Of a DNA stretch of 64,000 nt, positions 1 through 8,508 are shown in pieces; the stretch's first letter is position 1, and the number at the start of each line of letters is the position of its first letter. The DNA is from Tropicibacter sp. Alg240-R139 (GTDB lineage Bacteria; Pseudomonadota; Alphaproteobacteria; Rhodobacterales; Rhodobacteraceae), in contig NZ_UNRA01000001.1 in assembly GCF_900537075.1 (NCBI RefSeq), positions 1 to 64,000 of the forward strand, read 5' to 3'. Position numbers and translations under genes: made by a program. The notes below the pieces were generated by a model. It had not been told where the DNA came from. It made no database searches and worked only from the letters and a program-made list of their open reading frames with translations.

Positions 1-441
1 GGCATCGACACCAAAGCTGTGACCACCGACCAGCCCTTCATCCATGCAGCGCTGCGAAACCGTCTCGAACAGATGCCGGAACAGGCCACTTTCACGGAAA
101 CGGCCGTGACGGTTCTTCGAGAAGGTAGCATGATCCGGCACTGGATCGACCAGGTCCAGCCTACAAAACCAGCGGTAGGCCAGATTGACATGCACCTCTT
201 CGCAAAGCCGCCGCTCGAACCGGATGCCCATGCAATAGCCAAGCAACAACATCCGGATCATCAGCTCAGGATCAATCAAAGGGCGGCCATGCAAACTGTA
301 AAACGGCGAAAGCAACGGACGCACATCTAATAGGTCAAGAAACCGATCAATCCCCCGCATCGGGTGGTCCCGCGGCACAAACGATTCAATTGAGAACTCA
401 TAAAACAGCGCGCCTTGAGCCATCTGCCTTGGTCCCATCAT
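1..441 (-). CDS. IS1182-like transposase, N-terminal part (cut by window edge)
   Basis: Reading leftwards from 441 there is an open frame of 147 codons that runs off the window. It begins MMGPRQMAQG and contains the segments RPLIDPELMIRMLLLGYCMG, RRLCEEVHLN and DHATFSKNRHGRF. These match the N-terminal (DUF772-type) half of IS1182/IS5-like DDE transposases common in roseobacters. The catalytic DDE part would lie outside the window, so whether the element is intact cannot be judged. The likely right terminal inverted repeat is about 55-70 bp upstream of the start. The family call is firm; the exact IS name is not known. Confidence 0.85.
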   Translation of the reverse strand, partial: MMGPRQMAQGALFYEFSIESFVPRDHPMRGIDRFLDLLDVRPLLSPFYSLHGRPLIDPELMIRMLLLGYCMGIRFERRLCEEVHVNLAYRWFCRLDLVDPVPDHATFSKNRHGRFRESGLFRHLFETVSQRCMDEGLVGGHSFGVDA

Positions 442-496
442 CGCCGAACCCTCCACTTTCAAAACAAGTGAATCAGAGCAACAACAACCAATCAAC

Positions 497-515
497 GGAC
501 TTTTTCAACAGGATC
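497..515. repeat. Probable right terminal inverted repeat of the IS
   Basis: Read inward from the right, the sequence is CTGTTGAAAAAGTCC, the kind of terminal repeat seen on IS1182-like elements. It lies just upstream of the transposase start. The matching left end is outside the window, so the boundary is inferred and no target-site duplication can be checked. Confidence 0.5.
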
Positions 516-598
516 CGGACAAAGCGGAAATTGGCGGAAAACTGTTGACGGATCTAGTTTGGAGGCTCCCTATAGGGAAACCTGAGGGAAATTTGGAC

Positions 599-1984
599 AT
601 GAAGAAATCGCTTTTCATCATTGCTTTAGCATGCGTCGCCTTTACGGCCAACGCACAGGACGGACCACGCCAAGTACTGTTTACCAACGTTAACATTTAC
701 AACGGAGTAGACAGCGTACTTGTCGAAAATGGATCGGTCCTCGTGGAAGGTAATTTGATAACGCAGGTTTCGGAAGGAACTCTCAGCGCGCCAGATGCCT
801 TCTTGGTAGACGGTGAGGGCCGCACGATGATGCCCGGTCTCATAGACATGCATTCCCATCTTTGCTTCCGCAACGGGATGCTCGAGTTCAGAGACGACTA
901 TGACCAGATGGCCAATGGCGCATATACAGCGCGCGCCATGTTGGACTATCTGGATCAGGGCTTCACGACTGTTCGAGACGCAGGCTGCAATATTCTTGGT
1001 GTCGCGAAGGCAGTGAACAACGGTATTGTTCCCGGCCCAAGAATTTTCCCAAGCGGGGGCTTTCTCAGCCAGACCGGCGGACACGCAGACACGGGCAGCT
1101 TTAATGACCGCATCGGAGACCAAGACAAACTTGAGCAAGGTCGAGTTGGTTACATCGTCGATGGTGCCGATGAAGCTATCCGCGCGGCGAGACACAACCT
1201 GCGCGCAGGTGCCACTCAAATCAAGATAATGGCCGGAGGCGGTGTAGCCAGCGAGTTTGATCCGCTTCATATGACGCAGTTCACGGCCGAAGAGATGAAG
1301 GCCATTGTCGGGATTGCAGAAGACTACGGCACGTACGTTTTAGCACATGCTTATCACGATAGGTCGGTGAACCGGGCTATTGACGCGGGCGTCAAGGTAA
1401 TTGAGCACAACTTTCTGGTTTCGGAAGAAACCATCGTTCGGATGAAGCAAGAAGGCGTCGCACTGTCCGTTCAAGCTGTTGTCGCGTTAGTTCAATTCGG
1501 CGATCCGGACAGCATCACATTTTTCTCAGAAGATCAGAAAAACAAGGCAAAGCAAGTCAATAGCGGTGCACTTCAGATGATGAAATGGGCGATCAAGCAT
1601 GAGTTGCTGATGGTCACCGGTGGTGACATGTTTGGGCCTGATCTTCCAAATCAAGCCGACAACGTCATCAAGTTTCAGGAAGTCGCGGAAAACTCGCATC
1701 TTGTACTGAAAACTGCGACCAGCAACGCGGCGGAGGTACTAACTTGGAGCGGTGGAATGAACCCCTACAAAGAAGGAACACTGGGGACGATTGCCGAGGG
1801 CGGTTATGCAGACATTATACTGGTGGACGGCAATCCGCTCGAGGACATCACGGTAATCAAGCGCGACACAGTCGATTTCGTCATGAAGGACGGGCTGGTC
1901 TACAAAAACTGGCTGCCGAATGAAAAAGCTCCAGCTTTCCAACCCGCTGGACCAGAACGTGATGCATACTTTGGTCTCCACTAG
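599..1984 (+). CDS. Exported metal-dependent amidohydrolase (imidazolonepropionase/prolidase-like)
   Basis: A 461-residue amidohydrolase-superfamily enzyme. The ATG at 599 is preferred because a GAGGG box precedes it and it opens a classical signal peptide (MKKSLFIIALACVAFTANAQ), so the product is periplasmic. Metal-binding features are visible: DMHSHL near the N-terminus, the candidate carbamylated lysine in IKIMAGGG, histidines in LAHAYHD and IEHN, and the aspartate in VTGGDMF. The closest known class is the Xaa-Pro dipeptidase / imidazolonepropionase-like amidohydrolases; the substrate is unknown. Base composition looks more AT-rich than the flanking catabolic cluster, and an IS end lies about 85 bp upstream, so recent acquisition is possible. 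Confidence 0.85.
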   Translation: MKKSLFIIALACVAFTANAQDGPRQVLFTNVNIYNGVDSVLVENGSVLVEGNLITQVSEGTLSAPDAFLVDGEGRTMMPGLIDMHSHLCFRNGMLEFRDDYDQMANGAYTARAMLDYLDQGFTTVRDAGCNILGVAKAVNNGIVPGPRIFPSGGFLSQTGGHADTGSFNDRIGDQDKLEQGRVGYIVDGADEAIRAARHNLRAGATQIKIMAGGGVASEFDPLHMTQFTAEEMKAIVGIAEDYGTYVLAHAYHDRSVNRAIDAGVKVIEHNFLVSEETIVRMKQEGVALSVQAVVALVQFGDPDSITFFSEDQKNKAKQVNSGALQMMKWAIKHELLMVTGGDMFGPDLPNQADNVIKFQEVAENSHLVLKTATSNAAEVLTWSGGMNPYKEGTLGTIAEGGYADIILVDGNPLEDITVIKRDTVDFVMKDGLVYKNWLPNEKAPAFQPAGPERDAYFGLH

Positions 1985-2215
1985 CTGCGAAAGCGAGCAG
2001 CAAAGGAACCATTGACGATCGCCATGATGCTCGTTGAGTTTGACAAGACGTCACAATCAAAATGATCGGCAGCTTTGGGCTCATACCGGACATTCGGAGT
2101 TCCATCACAAACCTCTTATCCACGACGCTCGGGTCAGGCTTTGACGCAAAATTCAAGACCGTTCGACATTCGACCCCGGCGAGGGGTCGCAACGCGCGGG
2201 TTGACGGCTTTGGGA

Positions 2216-3091
2216 TCAGTTCCCCTGATTGCGAAACAGTCGCGTGGACGAGAACATCGACTCCAGCTCTTCGATCCGCTCCTTGCTCTCTTCCCAACGC
2301 GCGCCCTGAACTTCGGCAATGAGCGCCTCGACAATCAGCAGGATCGCCATTGTGCTGTCCCAGCTTGACGGCGCCTCGACCAGCCCGTTGAACGTGTAGT
2401 CTGCACAGCGCCCGATGGGAGACCCCCATTGATCGGTGAACAGCACCACCGTCACCCCGCGCTCGCTGGCGATCTGGGCGAGTTTTTCCAGATGTGTCTC
2501 GTACCGGCGGATGTCAAAGATCACCAGGACCGAGTTTTCGTCCATATCCAGCAGGTACTGCGGCCAGACGTTGGCGGAATTGCCCAGCATCGTCACATTG
2601 GGGCGGATGATCTGCATATGGTTGAACAGGTAATCCGCATTGGACCGGGTGATGCGCCCGCCCACCACATAAAGCGGTCGGGATTTGTCTGCCAGCAGGC
2701 GCGCGACAGCGTCGAACATCTCGGTGTCGACCCGTTCCAATGTGTGACGCATGTTGGTCCAGACCACCTGTGCAAACCGCATCAGGGGATGTTCGGCGCT
2801 GTCATCCACCATCCAGGCGTCGCGTTTGGACAGCGGTTGCTTGATCTGGGCCGCGACCTCTTCGCGCAAGGCATCTTGCAGAGCGGGAAAACCATCAAAC
2901 CCCAACTTGCGCGCCATACGGATCACTGTGGGGGTCGATACCCCGGCCGATGACGCCAGCTTGGTGATCGATTGCAACCCGCCCATCGGATAGTCCTGTA
3001 ACAGGACCGAGGCCAGCTGCCGCTCCGATGGTGTCAGCTCGGCGGTATGGTCCTGTAGCAATTGCTTCACAAGCTTGGTGGTCGGGGTCAC
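2216..3091 (-). CDS. RpiR-family transcriptional regulator
   Basis: A 291-residue regulator with an N-terminal HTH_6 domain (about residues 5-80; SITKLASSAGVSTPTVIRMA is the helix-turn-helix) and a C-terminal SIS sugar-phosphate-isomerase-like sensor domain. The GTG at 3091 is chosen because AGAGGG lies 8 bases before it; an ATG 16 codons upstream lacks such support. It is divergent from the amidohydrolase/TRAP/GS operon, and three related 16-bp dyads lie in the shared intergenic region. It therefore most likely represses or senses inducer for that operon. RpiR proteins usually bind phosphorylated sugars or amino compounds; the ligand here is unknown. Confidence 0.9.
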   Translation of the reverse strand: MTPTTKLVKQLLQDHTAELTPSERQLASVLLQDYPMGGLQSITKLASSAGVSTPTVIRMARKLGFDGFPALQDALREEVAAQIKQPLSKRDAWMVDDSAEHPLMRFAQVVWTNMRHTLERVDTEMFDAVARLLADKSRPLYVVGGRITRSNADYLFNHMQIIRPNVTMLGNSANVWPQYLLDMDENSVLVIFDIRRYETHLEKLAQIASERGVTVVLFTDQWGSPIGRCADYTFNGLVEAPSSWDSTMAILLIVEALIAEVQGARWEESKERIEELESMFSSTRLFRNQGN

Positions 3092-3145
3092 GGGATGCCC
3101 TCTTGTCTCGCATCGGCTATAGGCGACGCCTATGGGCACCGTCCA

Positions 3146-3234
3146 GTTAGCATTTACTACAGCCTAACCAGCTTTGTAGCGATGTCTACAGAAATAATAT
3201 TGACAGACGATGGCCGCCTGTAACTAATGCTACA
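3146..3234. promoter_or_regulatory. Three 16-bp dyads, candidate RpiR operators, with a promoter
   Basis: Three copies of a TGTAR-N6-CTAMM dyad occur: 3146-3161 (reverse strand, TGTAGTAAATGCTAAC), 3175-3190 (TGTAGCGATGTCTACA) and 3219-3234 (TGTAACTAATGCTACA). A TTGACA at 3200-3205 followed after 17 bases by ACTAAT (3223-3228) forms a promoter for the rightward operon. The third dyad covers its -10 and the second lies just upstream of the -35. This is the arrangement expected for repression by the divergent RpiR-type regulator. Binding is inferred from position and symmetry only. Confidence 0.65.
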
Positions 3235-3235
3235 C

Positions 3236-4018
3236 ATGTCTGCCAACACCGAGTCATTTCTGCTGTCCGATCTGGAACGCCCTGCGGCGTGTGCCCTGAA
3301 TGTGCGTGGCCAAGGTCAGGCCATTCTGGTCTGTGAGCACGCCAGCCGATTTGTCCCTGACAGCCTGAATGGCCTCGGCCTAAGTGATGAGGCCGCGCGC
3401 TCCCATGCCGCCTGGGACATCGGCGCGCTGGAGCTGTCGGTTGAGTTGATGCGCGCGCTGGATGCACCGCTCGTGCATTCGCGCGTTAGCCGTCTGGCCT
3501 ATGACTGCAACCGCCCCCCAAGCGCCCCTGACGCCATACCGCCCAAAAGCGAACGCTTTGACGTACCCGGCAATAATGACCTGTCCAACGCCCAGCGCAC
3601 TGCCCGCGTGATCGAAGTCTATGAGCCGTTCCGCGATCTGCTAAGCCAGACGCTGGACACCCGCCCCGCCCCACCGGTGTTGATCACCATTCACAGCTTC
3701 ACACCGATCTACCGCGGCGAGCGACGTACCGTTGAACTGGGCATCCTTCACGACACAGATGACCGCGCTGCGCAGCTGCTGCTGAAGGCGGCTCAAAGCA
3801 GTGGCTTAAACACCGCACTAAACGAGCCCTACTCCGCAACCGACGGTGTCACACACACGTTACGTGAGCATGGCCTAAAACGCGGATTGCCCAACGTAAT
3901 GATCGAAGTGCGCAATGATCTGATCGACACGCCCGCAGGTGTGAACCGCATCTCGGGCCTTTTGGCACCGATGCTGGCACAGATGGTCAAACAACTGACG
4001 ACGGAGGCCGCGGAATGA
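3236..4018 (+). CDS. N-formylglutamate amidohydrolase-family protein
   Basis: A 260-residue PF05013 (HutG-like) amidohydrolase. The conserved LVCEHASRFVP metal-site region is at about residues 30-40, followed by HAAWDIGALELS and CNRPPSAPDAIP. Relatives hydrolyse N-formyl-L-glutamate to formate and glutamate. No hut genes are nearby. It instead heads an operon with a TRAP transporter and a glutamine-synthetase-like ligase, so it may release glutamate from a glutamylated intermediate (inference). The ATG at 3236 or the one at 3227 could be used. Neither has a ribosome-binding site, and the promoter at 3200-3228 would place the transcript start almost at 3236, suggesting a leaderless message. 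The stop overlaps the next gene by 4 bases. Confidence 0.85.
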   Translation: MSANTESFLLSDLERPAACALNVRGQGQAILVCEHASRFVPDSLNGLGLSDEAARSHAAWDIGALELSVELMRALDAPLVHSRVSRLAYDCNRPPSAPDAIPPKSERFDVPGNNDLSNAQRTARVIEVYEPFRDLLSQTLDTRPAPPVLITIHSFTPIYRGERRTVELGILHDTDDRAAQLLLKAAQSSGLNTALNEPYSATDGVTHTLREHGLKRGLPNVMIEVRNDLIDTPAGVNRISGLLAPMLAQMVKQLTTEAAE

Positions 4019-4533
4019 ACTTCGCACGGCGTTACATCGCCTGGATTGACGGGATGAACCGACTGATCGGCCGGGTGGTGATGTACGGCATCTTTGTGAT
4101 GATGGGCATTCTGCTGTGGTCTTCGATTTCCAAAACTTTTTTCCTGCCATCGCTCTGGACGCTGGAAATGGCGCAGTTTGCCATGGTCTCCTACTACATC
4201 CTGGGCGGGCCTTATTCGATCCAGATGGGGTCGAACGTGCGGATGGACCTGCTCTATGGCGAATGGTCGGTCCGAAGACAGGCCTGGACCGACGCCTTTA
4301 CGGTGTTTTTCCTGATCGTCTACCTCTGCGTCATGCTCTATGGCGGCTATGACTCCTTAAGCTACTCGCTGCAGTACGGCGAGCGCAGCCCCACCGCCTG
4401 GCGCCCCTACCTGTGGCCGATCAAGACCATCATGTGCGTTGGTCTGTTCCTGATGCTGCTGCAGGCGATTTCCGAGCTTTTAAAAGACATCCTGCGTATC
4501 CGCGGAGAAGACATTCCGAAGGAGACCATCTGA
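4015..4533 (+). CDS. TRAP transporter small permease (DctQ-type)
   Basis: A 172-residue membrane protein with four predicted hydrophobic segments and the TRAP small-subunit pattern (ALWTLEMAQFAMVSYYILGG region after the first helix). It pairs with the large permease and the Tat-exported binding protein encoded next to form a sodium-dependent solute importer. Start and stop overlap both neighbours (4 and 1 bases), so translation is coupled. The substrate is not evident from this subunit. Confidence 0.92.
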   Translation: MNFARRYIAWIDGMNRLIGRVVMYGIFVMMGILLWSSISKTFFLPSLWTLEMAQFAMVSYYILGGPYSIQMGSNVRMDLLYGEWSVRRQAWTDAFTVFFLIVYLCVMLYGGYDSLSYSLQYGERSPTAWRPYLWPIKTIMCVGLFLMLLQAISELLKDILRIRGEDIPKETI

Positions 4534-5858
4534 TGTCATATGAGCTGATCGCAATCCTCATGTTCTCGACCATGATGCTGATGCTGATGACCGGCCAGCG
4601 TGTGTTCGGGGCCATCGGGTTTGTGGCGGTCATGGCCTCGCTCCTGCTCTGGGGGGATCGGGGCGGCTATGACCTGGGCTTTTCGGCCGCGATGAAGCTG
4701 ATGAAGTGGTACCCGCTGCTGACGCTGCCGATGTTCATTTTCATGGGCTATGTGCTGTCCGAGAGCAAGATCGCCGACGACCTTTATAAGATGTTCCACG
4801 TCTGGATGGGTGGACTGAATGGCGGGTTGGCGATTGGCACCATCGGGTTGATGGTTCTGATCTCTGCCATGAACGGGCTTTCGGTTGCAGGCATGGCCAT
4901 CGGATCGACGATCGCCCTGCCCGAGCTGCTCAAACGCGGCTACGACAAGAAAATGGTGACGGGGGTTATCCAGGCGGGATCGAGTCTGGGCATCCTTGTG
5001 CCGCCCTCAGTGGTTCTAGTGCTCTATGCGATGATCGCGCGCCAACCGGTGGGCCAGCTCTGGCTTGCTGGCGTCGTTCCCGGTTTAATGATGGCGTCGA
5101 TGTTCATCCTGTATATCGTGATCCGCTGCCGGATGAACCCGGCGCTTGGCCCTGCCCTGCCAAAAGAAGAGCGCGACGTCCCGATGGATGAAAAGCTCCG
5201 GCTGTTGCGCTCTGGCCTGCTGCCACTTGGCATTTTTGCTGCGATGATGGTGCCCTTCGTGAACGGTTGGACGTCGCTGGTGGAAAGCTCGGCCATCGGC
5301 GCGCTGACCGCCTTTGCCGCTGCTGTGCTCAAGGGCCGGATGACGCGCGAGGTATTTGAGAAGTCTGTACGCTCCACCCTTGGAATTTCGTGCATGTTCA
5401 TGTGGATCATCCTCGCCGCGCTCGCGTTCGGCGCCGTGTTCGACGGTCTGGGCGCGGTCAAAGCCATCGAGAATGTCTTCACTGAACGCCTTGGCTTAAG
5501 CCCTTGGATGATCCTGATCCTGATGCAGCTCAGCTTTATCCTGATGGGCACGTTCCTGGATGACACGGCCATGCTGGTCATCGTGGCCCCGCTTTATGTG
5601 CCACTGGTGGGTGAGTTGGGTTTTGATCTAATCTGGTACGGCGTGCTCTACACGATCACCACCCAGATCGCCTATATGACCCCGCCGTTTGGCTACAACC
5701 TGTTCCTGATGCGGGCCATGGCCCCGCCCGAGATCACATTGCGCGACATCTACGGCTCAATCCTGCCTTTTGTTCTGGTGATGGCGCTTGCGTTGGCAAC
5801 GATCATGACCTTCCCGCAGATTGCGCTGTGGCTGCCGGACTACGTCTACAGCAAATGA
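4533..5858 (+). CDS. TRAP transporter large permease (DctM-type)
   Basis: A 441-residue, roughly 12-helix DctM-family protein. Family-typical stretches include IQAGSSLGILVPPSVVLVLY and YMTPPFGYNLFLMR near the C-terminus. The ATG at 4533 shares one base with the stop of the small permease, which fixes the start. It is the transport channel of the importer and is cotranscribed with the upstream amidohydrolase. A 68-bp gap follows before the binding-protein gene. Confidence 0.94.
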   Translation: MSYELIAILMFSTMMLMLMTGQRVFGAIGFVAVMASLLLWGDRGGYDLGFSAAMKLMKWYPLLTLPMFIFMGYVLSESKIADDLYKMFHVWMGGLNGGLAIGTIGLMVLISAMNGLSVAGMAIGSTIALPELLKRGYDKKMVTGVIQAGSSLGILVPPSVVLVLYAMIARQPVGQLWLAGVVPGLMMASMFILYIVIRCRMNPALGPALPKEERDVPMDEKLRLLRSGLLPLGIFAAMMVPFVNGWTSLVESSAIGALTAFAAAVLKGRMTREVFEKSVRSTLGISCMFMWIILAALAFGAVFDGLGAVKAIENVFTERLGLSPWMILILMQLSFILMGTFLDDTAMLVIVAPLYVPLVGELGFDLIWYGVLYTITTQIAYMTPPFGYNLFLMRAMAPPEITLRDIYGSILPFVLVMALALATIMTFPQIALWLPDYVYSK

Positions 5859-5926
5859 CCACAACAACTGATCCCGGGCACACCGGGGCATCCGAACCGA
5901 CCAATAACAACCATGGGAGAGAACCA

Positions 5927-6961
5927 ATGACGACAAGACGCAAGTTTATCACCACCGCCGCCCTCGGCACTGCCGCGGCCCCGCTGGCCACACCGGCACT
6001 GGCGCAGTCCACCATCAAATGGCGGATGCAGACTTATGCGGGCGCAGCCCTCGCCGAGCATGTGATTGATCCCGCAATCAAGATGTTCAACACCATCGCA
6101 GGCGACCGCATGCAGATCGAGCTGTTCTACGCCGATCAGCTGGTTCCAACGGGCGAGCTGTTCCGCGCCATGCAACGTGGCACCATTGATGCCGTGCAAT
6201 CCGATGATGACTCGATGGCATCGCCCACCGAAGTCACGGTGTTCGGCGGCTACTTTCCCTTCGCCTCGCGCTATTCTCTGGACGTGCCGGTGCTATTCAA
6301 CCAGTACGGGTTGAACGAGATCTGGGATGCGGAGTATTCCAAGGTTGGCGTAAAGCACATCAGCGCGGGCTCGTGGGATCCGTGCCACTTTGCCACCAAA
6401 GACCCAATCCGCTCGCTGGCTGACCTCAAGGGCAAACGTGTCTTCACCTTCCCAACGGCGGGCCGCTTCCTGGCACAGTTCGGCGTCGTGCCGGTCACCC
6501 TGCCATGGGAAGACATCGAAGTTGCAGTGCAAACTGGCGAGTTGGACGGCATCGCCTGGTCCGGCATCACCGAGGACTACACTGTTGGCTGGGCTGACGT
6601 GACCAATTACTTCCTGACCAACAACATCTCGGGCGCTTGGGCCGGGTCGTTCTTTGCCAACATGGACCGCTGGAACGAGCTGCCGGAAGATCTGCAAACC
6701 CTGTTCCGCGTCTGCTGTGACCAGTCGCACTACTACCGTCAGTGGTGGTACTGGGGGGGTGAGGCCAATCTGCGGGTCAACGGCCCCAAGATGGAGCTGA
6801 CTTCGATCCCCGACGAAGAATGGGCCACGGTCGAAGCGGCTGCGCGCGTTTTCTGGGATGAAATCGCAGCCGAGTCCGAGACCAAGGCGAAGGTTGTCGA
6901 GATCTTCAAGCAGTATAATGCGGACATGGAAAAGGCCGGTCGCCCCTACCGCTACGGCTGA
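5927..6961 (+). CDS. TRAP transporter substrate-binding protein (DctP-type), Tat-exported
   Basis: A 344-residue periplasmic binding protein. The ATG at 5927 has GGGAGAG upstream and opens a twin-arginine signal (TTRRKFITTAALG) ending at an Ala-x-Ala site (TPALAQ). The mature part is a DctP/TAXI-type fold; the segment TFPTAGRFLAQFGVVPV is part of the ligand pocket region. Tat export of a TRAP binding protein occurs in the branch that handles keto acids and amino compounds, but the ligand here is not assignable. It is followed by two perfect palindromes that may stabilise or attenuate the transcript ahead of the ligase gene. Confidence 0.92.
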   Translation: MTTRRKFITTAALGTAAAPLATPALAQSTIKWRMQTYAGAALAEHVIDPAIKMFNTIAGDRMQIELFYADQLVPTGELFRAMQRGTIDAVQSDDDSMASPTEVTVFGGYFPFASRYSLDVPVLFNQYGLNEIWDAEYSKVGVKHISAGSWDPCHFATKDPIRSLADLKGKRVFTFPTAGRFLAQFGVVPVTLPWEDIEVAVQTGELDGIAWSGITEDYTVGWADVTNYFLTNNISGAWAGSFFANMDRWNELPEDLQTLFRVCCDQSHYYRQWWYWGGEANLRVNGPKMELTSIPDEEWATVEAAARVFWDEIAAESETKAKVVEIFKQYNADMEKAGRPYRYG

Positions 6962-6993
6962 TATGAACAGATTTGGCCCGCTGCTTGGCGGGT

Positions 6994-7043
6994 CAAATTT
7001 CTTACGTAAGAAATTTGGTCAGATTTTTTGGAAAAAATCTGAC
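6994..7043. repeat. Two adjacent perfect palindromes
   Basis: Two back-to-back inverted repeats sit between the binding-protein gene and the GS-like gene. The first has arms CAAATTTCTTAC (6994-7005) and GTAAGAAATTTG (7006-7017) with no loop. The second has arms GTCAGATTTTTT (7018-7029) and AAAAAATCTGAC (7032-7043) with a 2-base loop. Both are perfect 12-bp arms and they abut without a spacer. They could be cruciform/REP-like DNA or RNA hairpins that set differential expression of the binding protein against the downstream enzymes. Confidence 0.9.
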
Positions 7044-7062
7044 ATCGCAGAAAAGGTGCGTC

Positions 7063-8418
7063 ATGCTGACATTCGAAACCCTTAAGGAACAAGCCATCTC
7101 TGGCGAGGTGGATACGGTTCTGGTGTGTCTTGTGGATATGCAGGGCCGCCTGATGGGCAAACGCTTTCACGTACAGAACTTCCTCGACAGTGCTTACGAG
7201 GAAACCCATTGCTGCAACTACCTCCTGGCCACCGACCTCGAAATGGCAACGCCGGACGGCTACAAGGCCACCAGTTGGGAAGCGGGCTATGGCGACTATG
7301 TCATGAAACCCGACCTTTCCACCCTGCGCCCGATGCCATGGCTTGAAGGGACCGTGATGGTGCTCTGTGACGTGTTGGATCACCACACGCACGAACCTGT
7401 CCCGCATTCCCCGCGCCAGATCCTGCAGGCGCAGATTGCCCGCGCCGAAGCCATGGGCCTGACCCCGATGATGGCGACCGAGTTGGAATTTTTCCTGTTC
7501 GACCGCACCTTTGACGAAATCCGCGGAGGTGATTTTCGCGATCTGACACCGATTTCGGGCTACAACGAAGACTATCACATCCTGCAAACCAGCAAAGAAG
7601 AGCACGTGATGCGGCCGATCCGCAATCACCTCTATGCCGCTGGAATTCCTGTGGAAAACACCAAAGGCGAAGCCGAGGCAGGGCAAGAAGAGCTCAACAT
7701 CCGCTACGCTGACGCTTTGGCTTGCGCCGACAACCACACCATCGCCAAACACGCCACCAAAGAGATCGCGCATTTCCACGGCCACGCCGCGTCTTTCCTG
7801 CCGAAATGGCACCACGACAGGGTTGGCTCGGCCAGTCACGTGCACCTGTCGCTGTGGCGCGACGGCAATCCCGAATTCTATGACGCCGACGCCCCCCATG
7901 GCCTAAGCACCTTGGGCCGTCACTTCTGCGCCGGCATGATCAAATACGCGCCCGATTACACCTTCTTCCTTGCGCCTTACGTGAACAGCTACAAACGCTT
8001 CATGAAAGGCACCTTTGCCCCCACCAAGACCGTCTGGTCAGTGGACAACCGCACCGCCGGTTTCCGCATGTGCGGCGAAGGCACCAAGGGCGTGCGCATG
8101 GAATGCCGCATCGGCGGGTCTGACCTTAACCCCTACTTGGCACAGGCCGCACTTCTGGCCGCTGGATTGAAAGGGATCGAGGACAAGTTAGAGCTTGCCC
8201 AGCCCACGGCTGGCGATCTCTACGAGGACAGTGATGCACGTGAAATCCCGCGCACGCTGCGCGACGCCGTAGAAACCCTGCGCGAGTCATCCATGTTGCG
8301 CGACGCCATGGGCGATTGGGCCATGGACCACTACACCCGTTGCGCTGAATGGGAGCAGGAAGAGTTTGACCGCGTGGTAACCGATTGGGAAATCGCGCGC
8401 GGGTTCGAAAAAGCTTGA
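7063..8418 (+). CDS. Glutamine synthetase-family gamma-glutamyl ligase
   Basis: A 451-residue GS fold enzyme with recognisable catalytic blocks: ATELEFFLF, GEAEAGQEELNIRYADAL, SASHVHLSLW, NSYKRF, WSVDNRTAGFR and ECRIGGSDLNPYLA. In a cluster with a transporter, two dehydrogenases and an amidohydrolase, rather than with glnB/ntr genes, such proteins usually act like PuuA/IpuC/GlnA4. These join glutamate to an amine or amino alcohol at ATP cost. The ATG at 7063 has AAAGGTG upstream. It could instead be a true glutamine synthetase paralogue, but the context argues for catabolic gamma-glutamylation (inference). Confidence 0.85.
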   Translation: MLTFETLKEQAISGEVDTVLVCLVDMQGRLMGKRFHVQNFLDSAYEETHCCNYLLATDLEMATPDGYKATSWEAGYGDYVMKPDLSTLRPMPWLEGTVMVLCDVLDHHTHEPVPHSPRQILQAQIARAEAMGLTPMMATELEFFLFDRTFDEIRGGDFRDLTPISGYNEDYHILQTSKEEHVMRPIRNHLYAAGIPVENTKGEAEAGQEELNIRYADALACADNHTIAKHATKEIAHFHGHAASFLPKWHHDRVGSASHVHLSLWRDGNPEFYDADAPHGLSTLGRHFCAGMIKYAPDYTFFLAPYVNSYKRFMKGTFAPTKTVWSVDNRTAGFRMCGEGTKGVRMECRIGGSDLNPYLAQAALLAAGLKGIEDKLELAQPTAGDLYEDSDAREIPRTLRDAVETLRESSMLRDAMGDWAMDHYTRCAEWEQEEFDRVVTDWEIARGFEKA

Positions 8419-8429
8419 CATGTCGGACT

Positions 8430-8472
8430 GGGGCACTGCCCCAGACCCCGGAGTATTTTTGAAAAGATGAAG
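8430..8472 (+). repeat. Dispersed intergenic repeat, family A, copy 1
   Basis: A GC hairpin (GGGGCACTGCCCC, 8430-8442) is followed by CCCCGGAGTATTTTTG and then AAAAGATGAAG. It lies directly behind the GS-like gene. Five further copies in this window share the same AT box and, in most cases, the adjoining GC hairpin (near 31411, 39398, 39541, 50946 and 59403). Confidence 0.85.
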
Positions 8473-8508
8473 TCAGGGACGATGTTGTCCTTTAGTTGGA
8501 GTTCAGTG

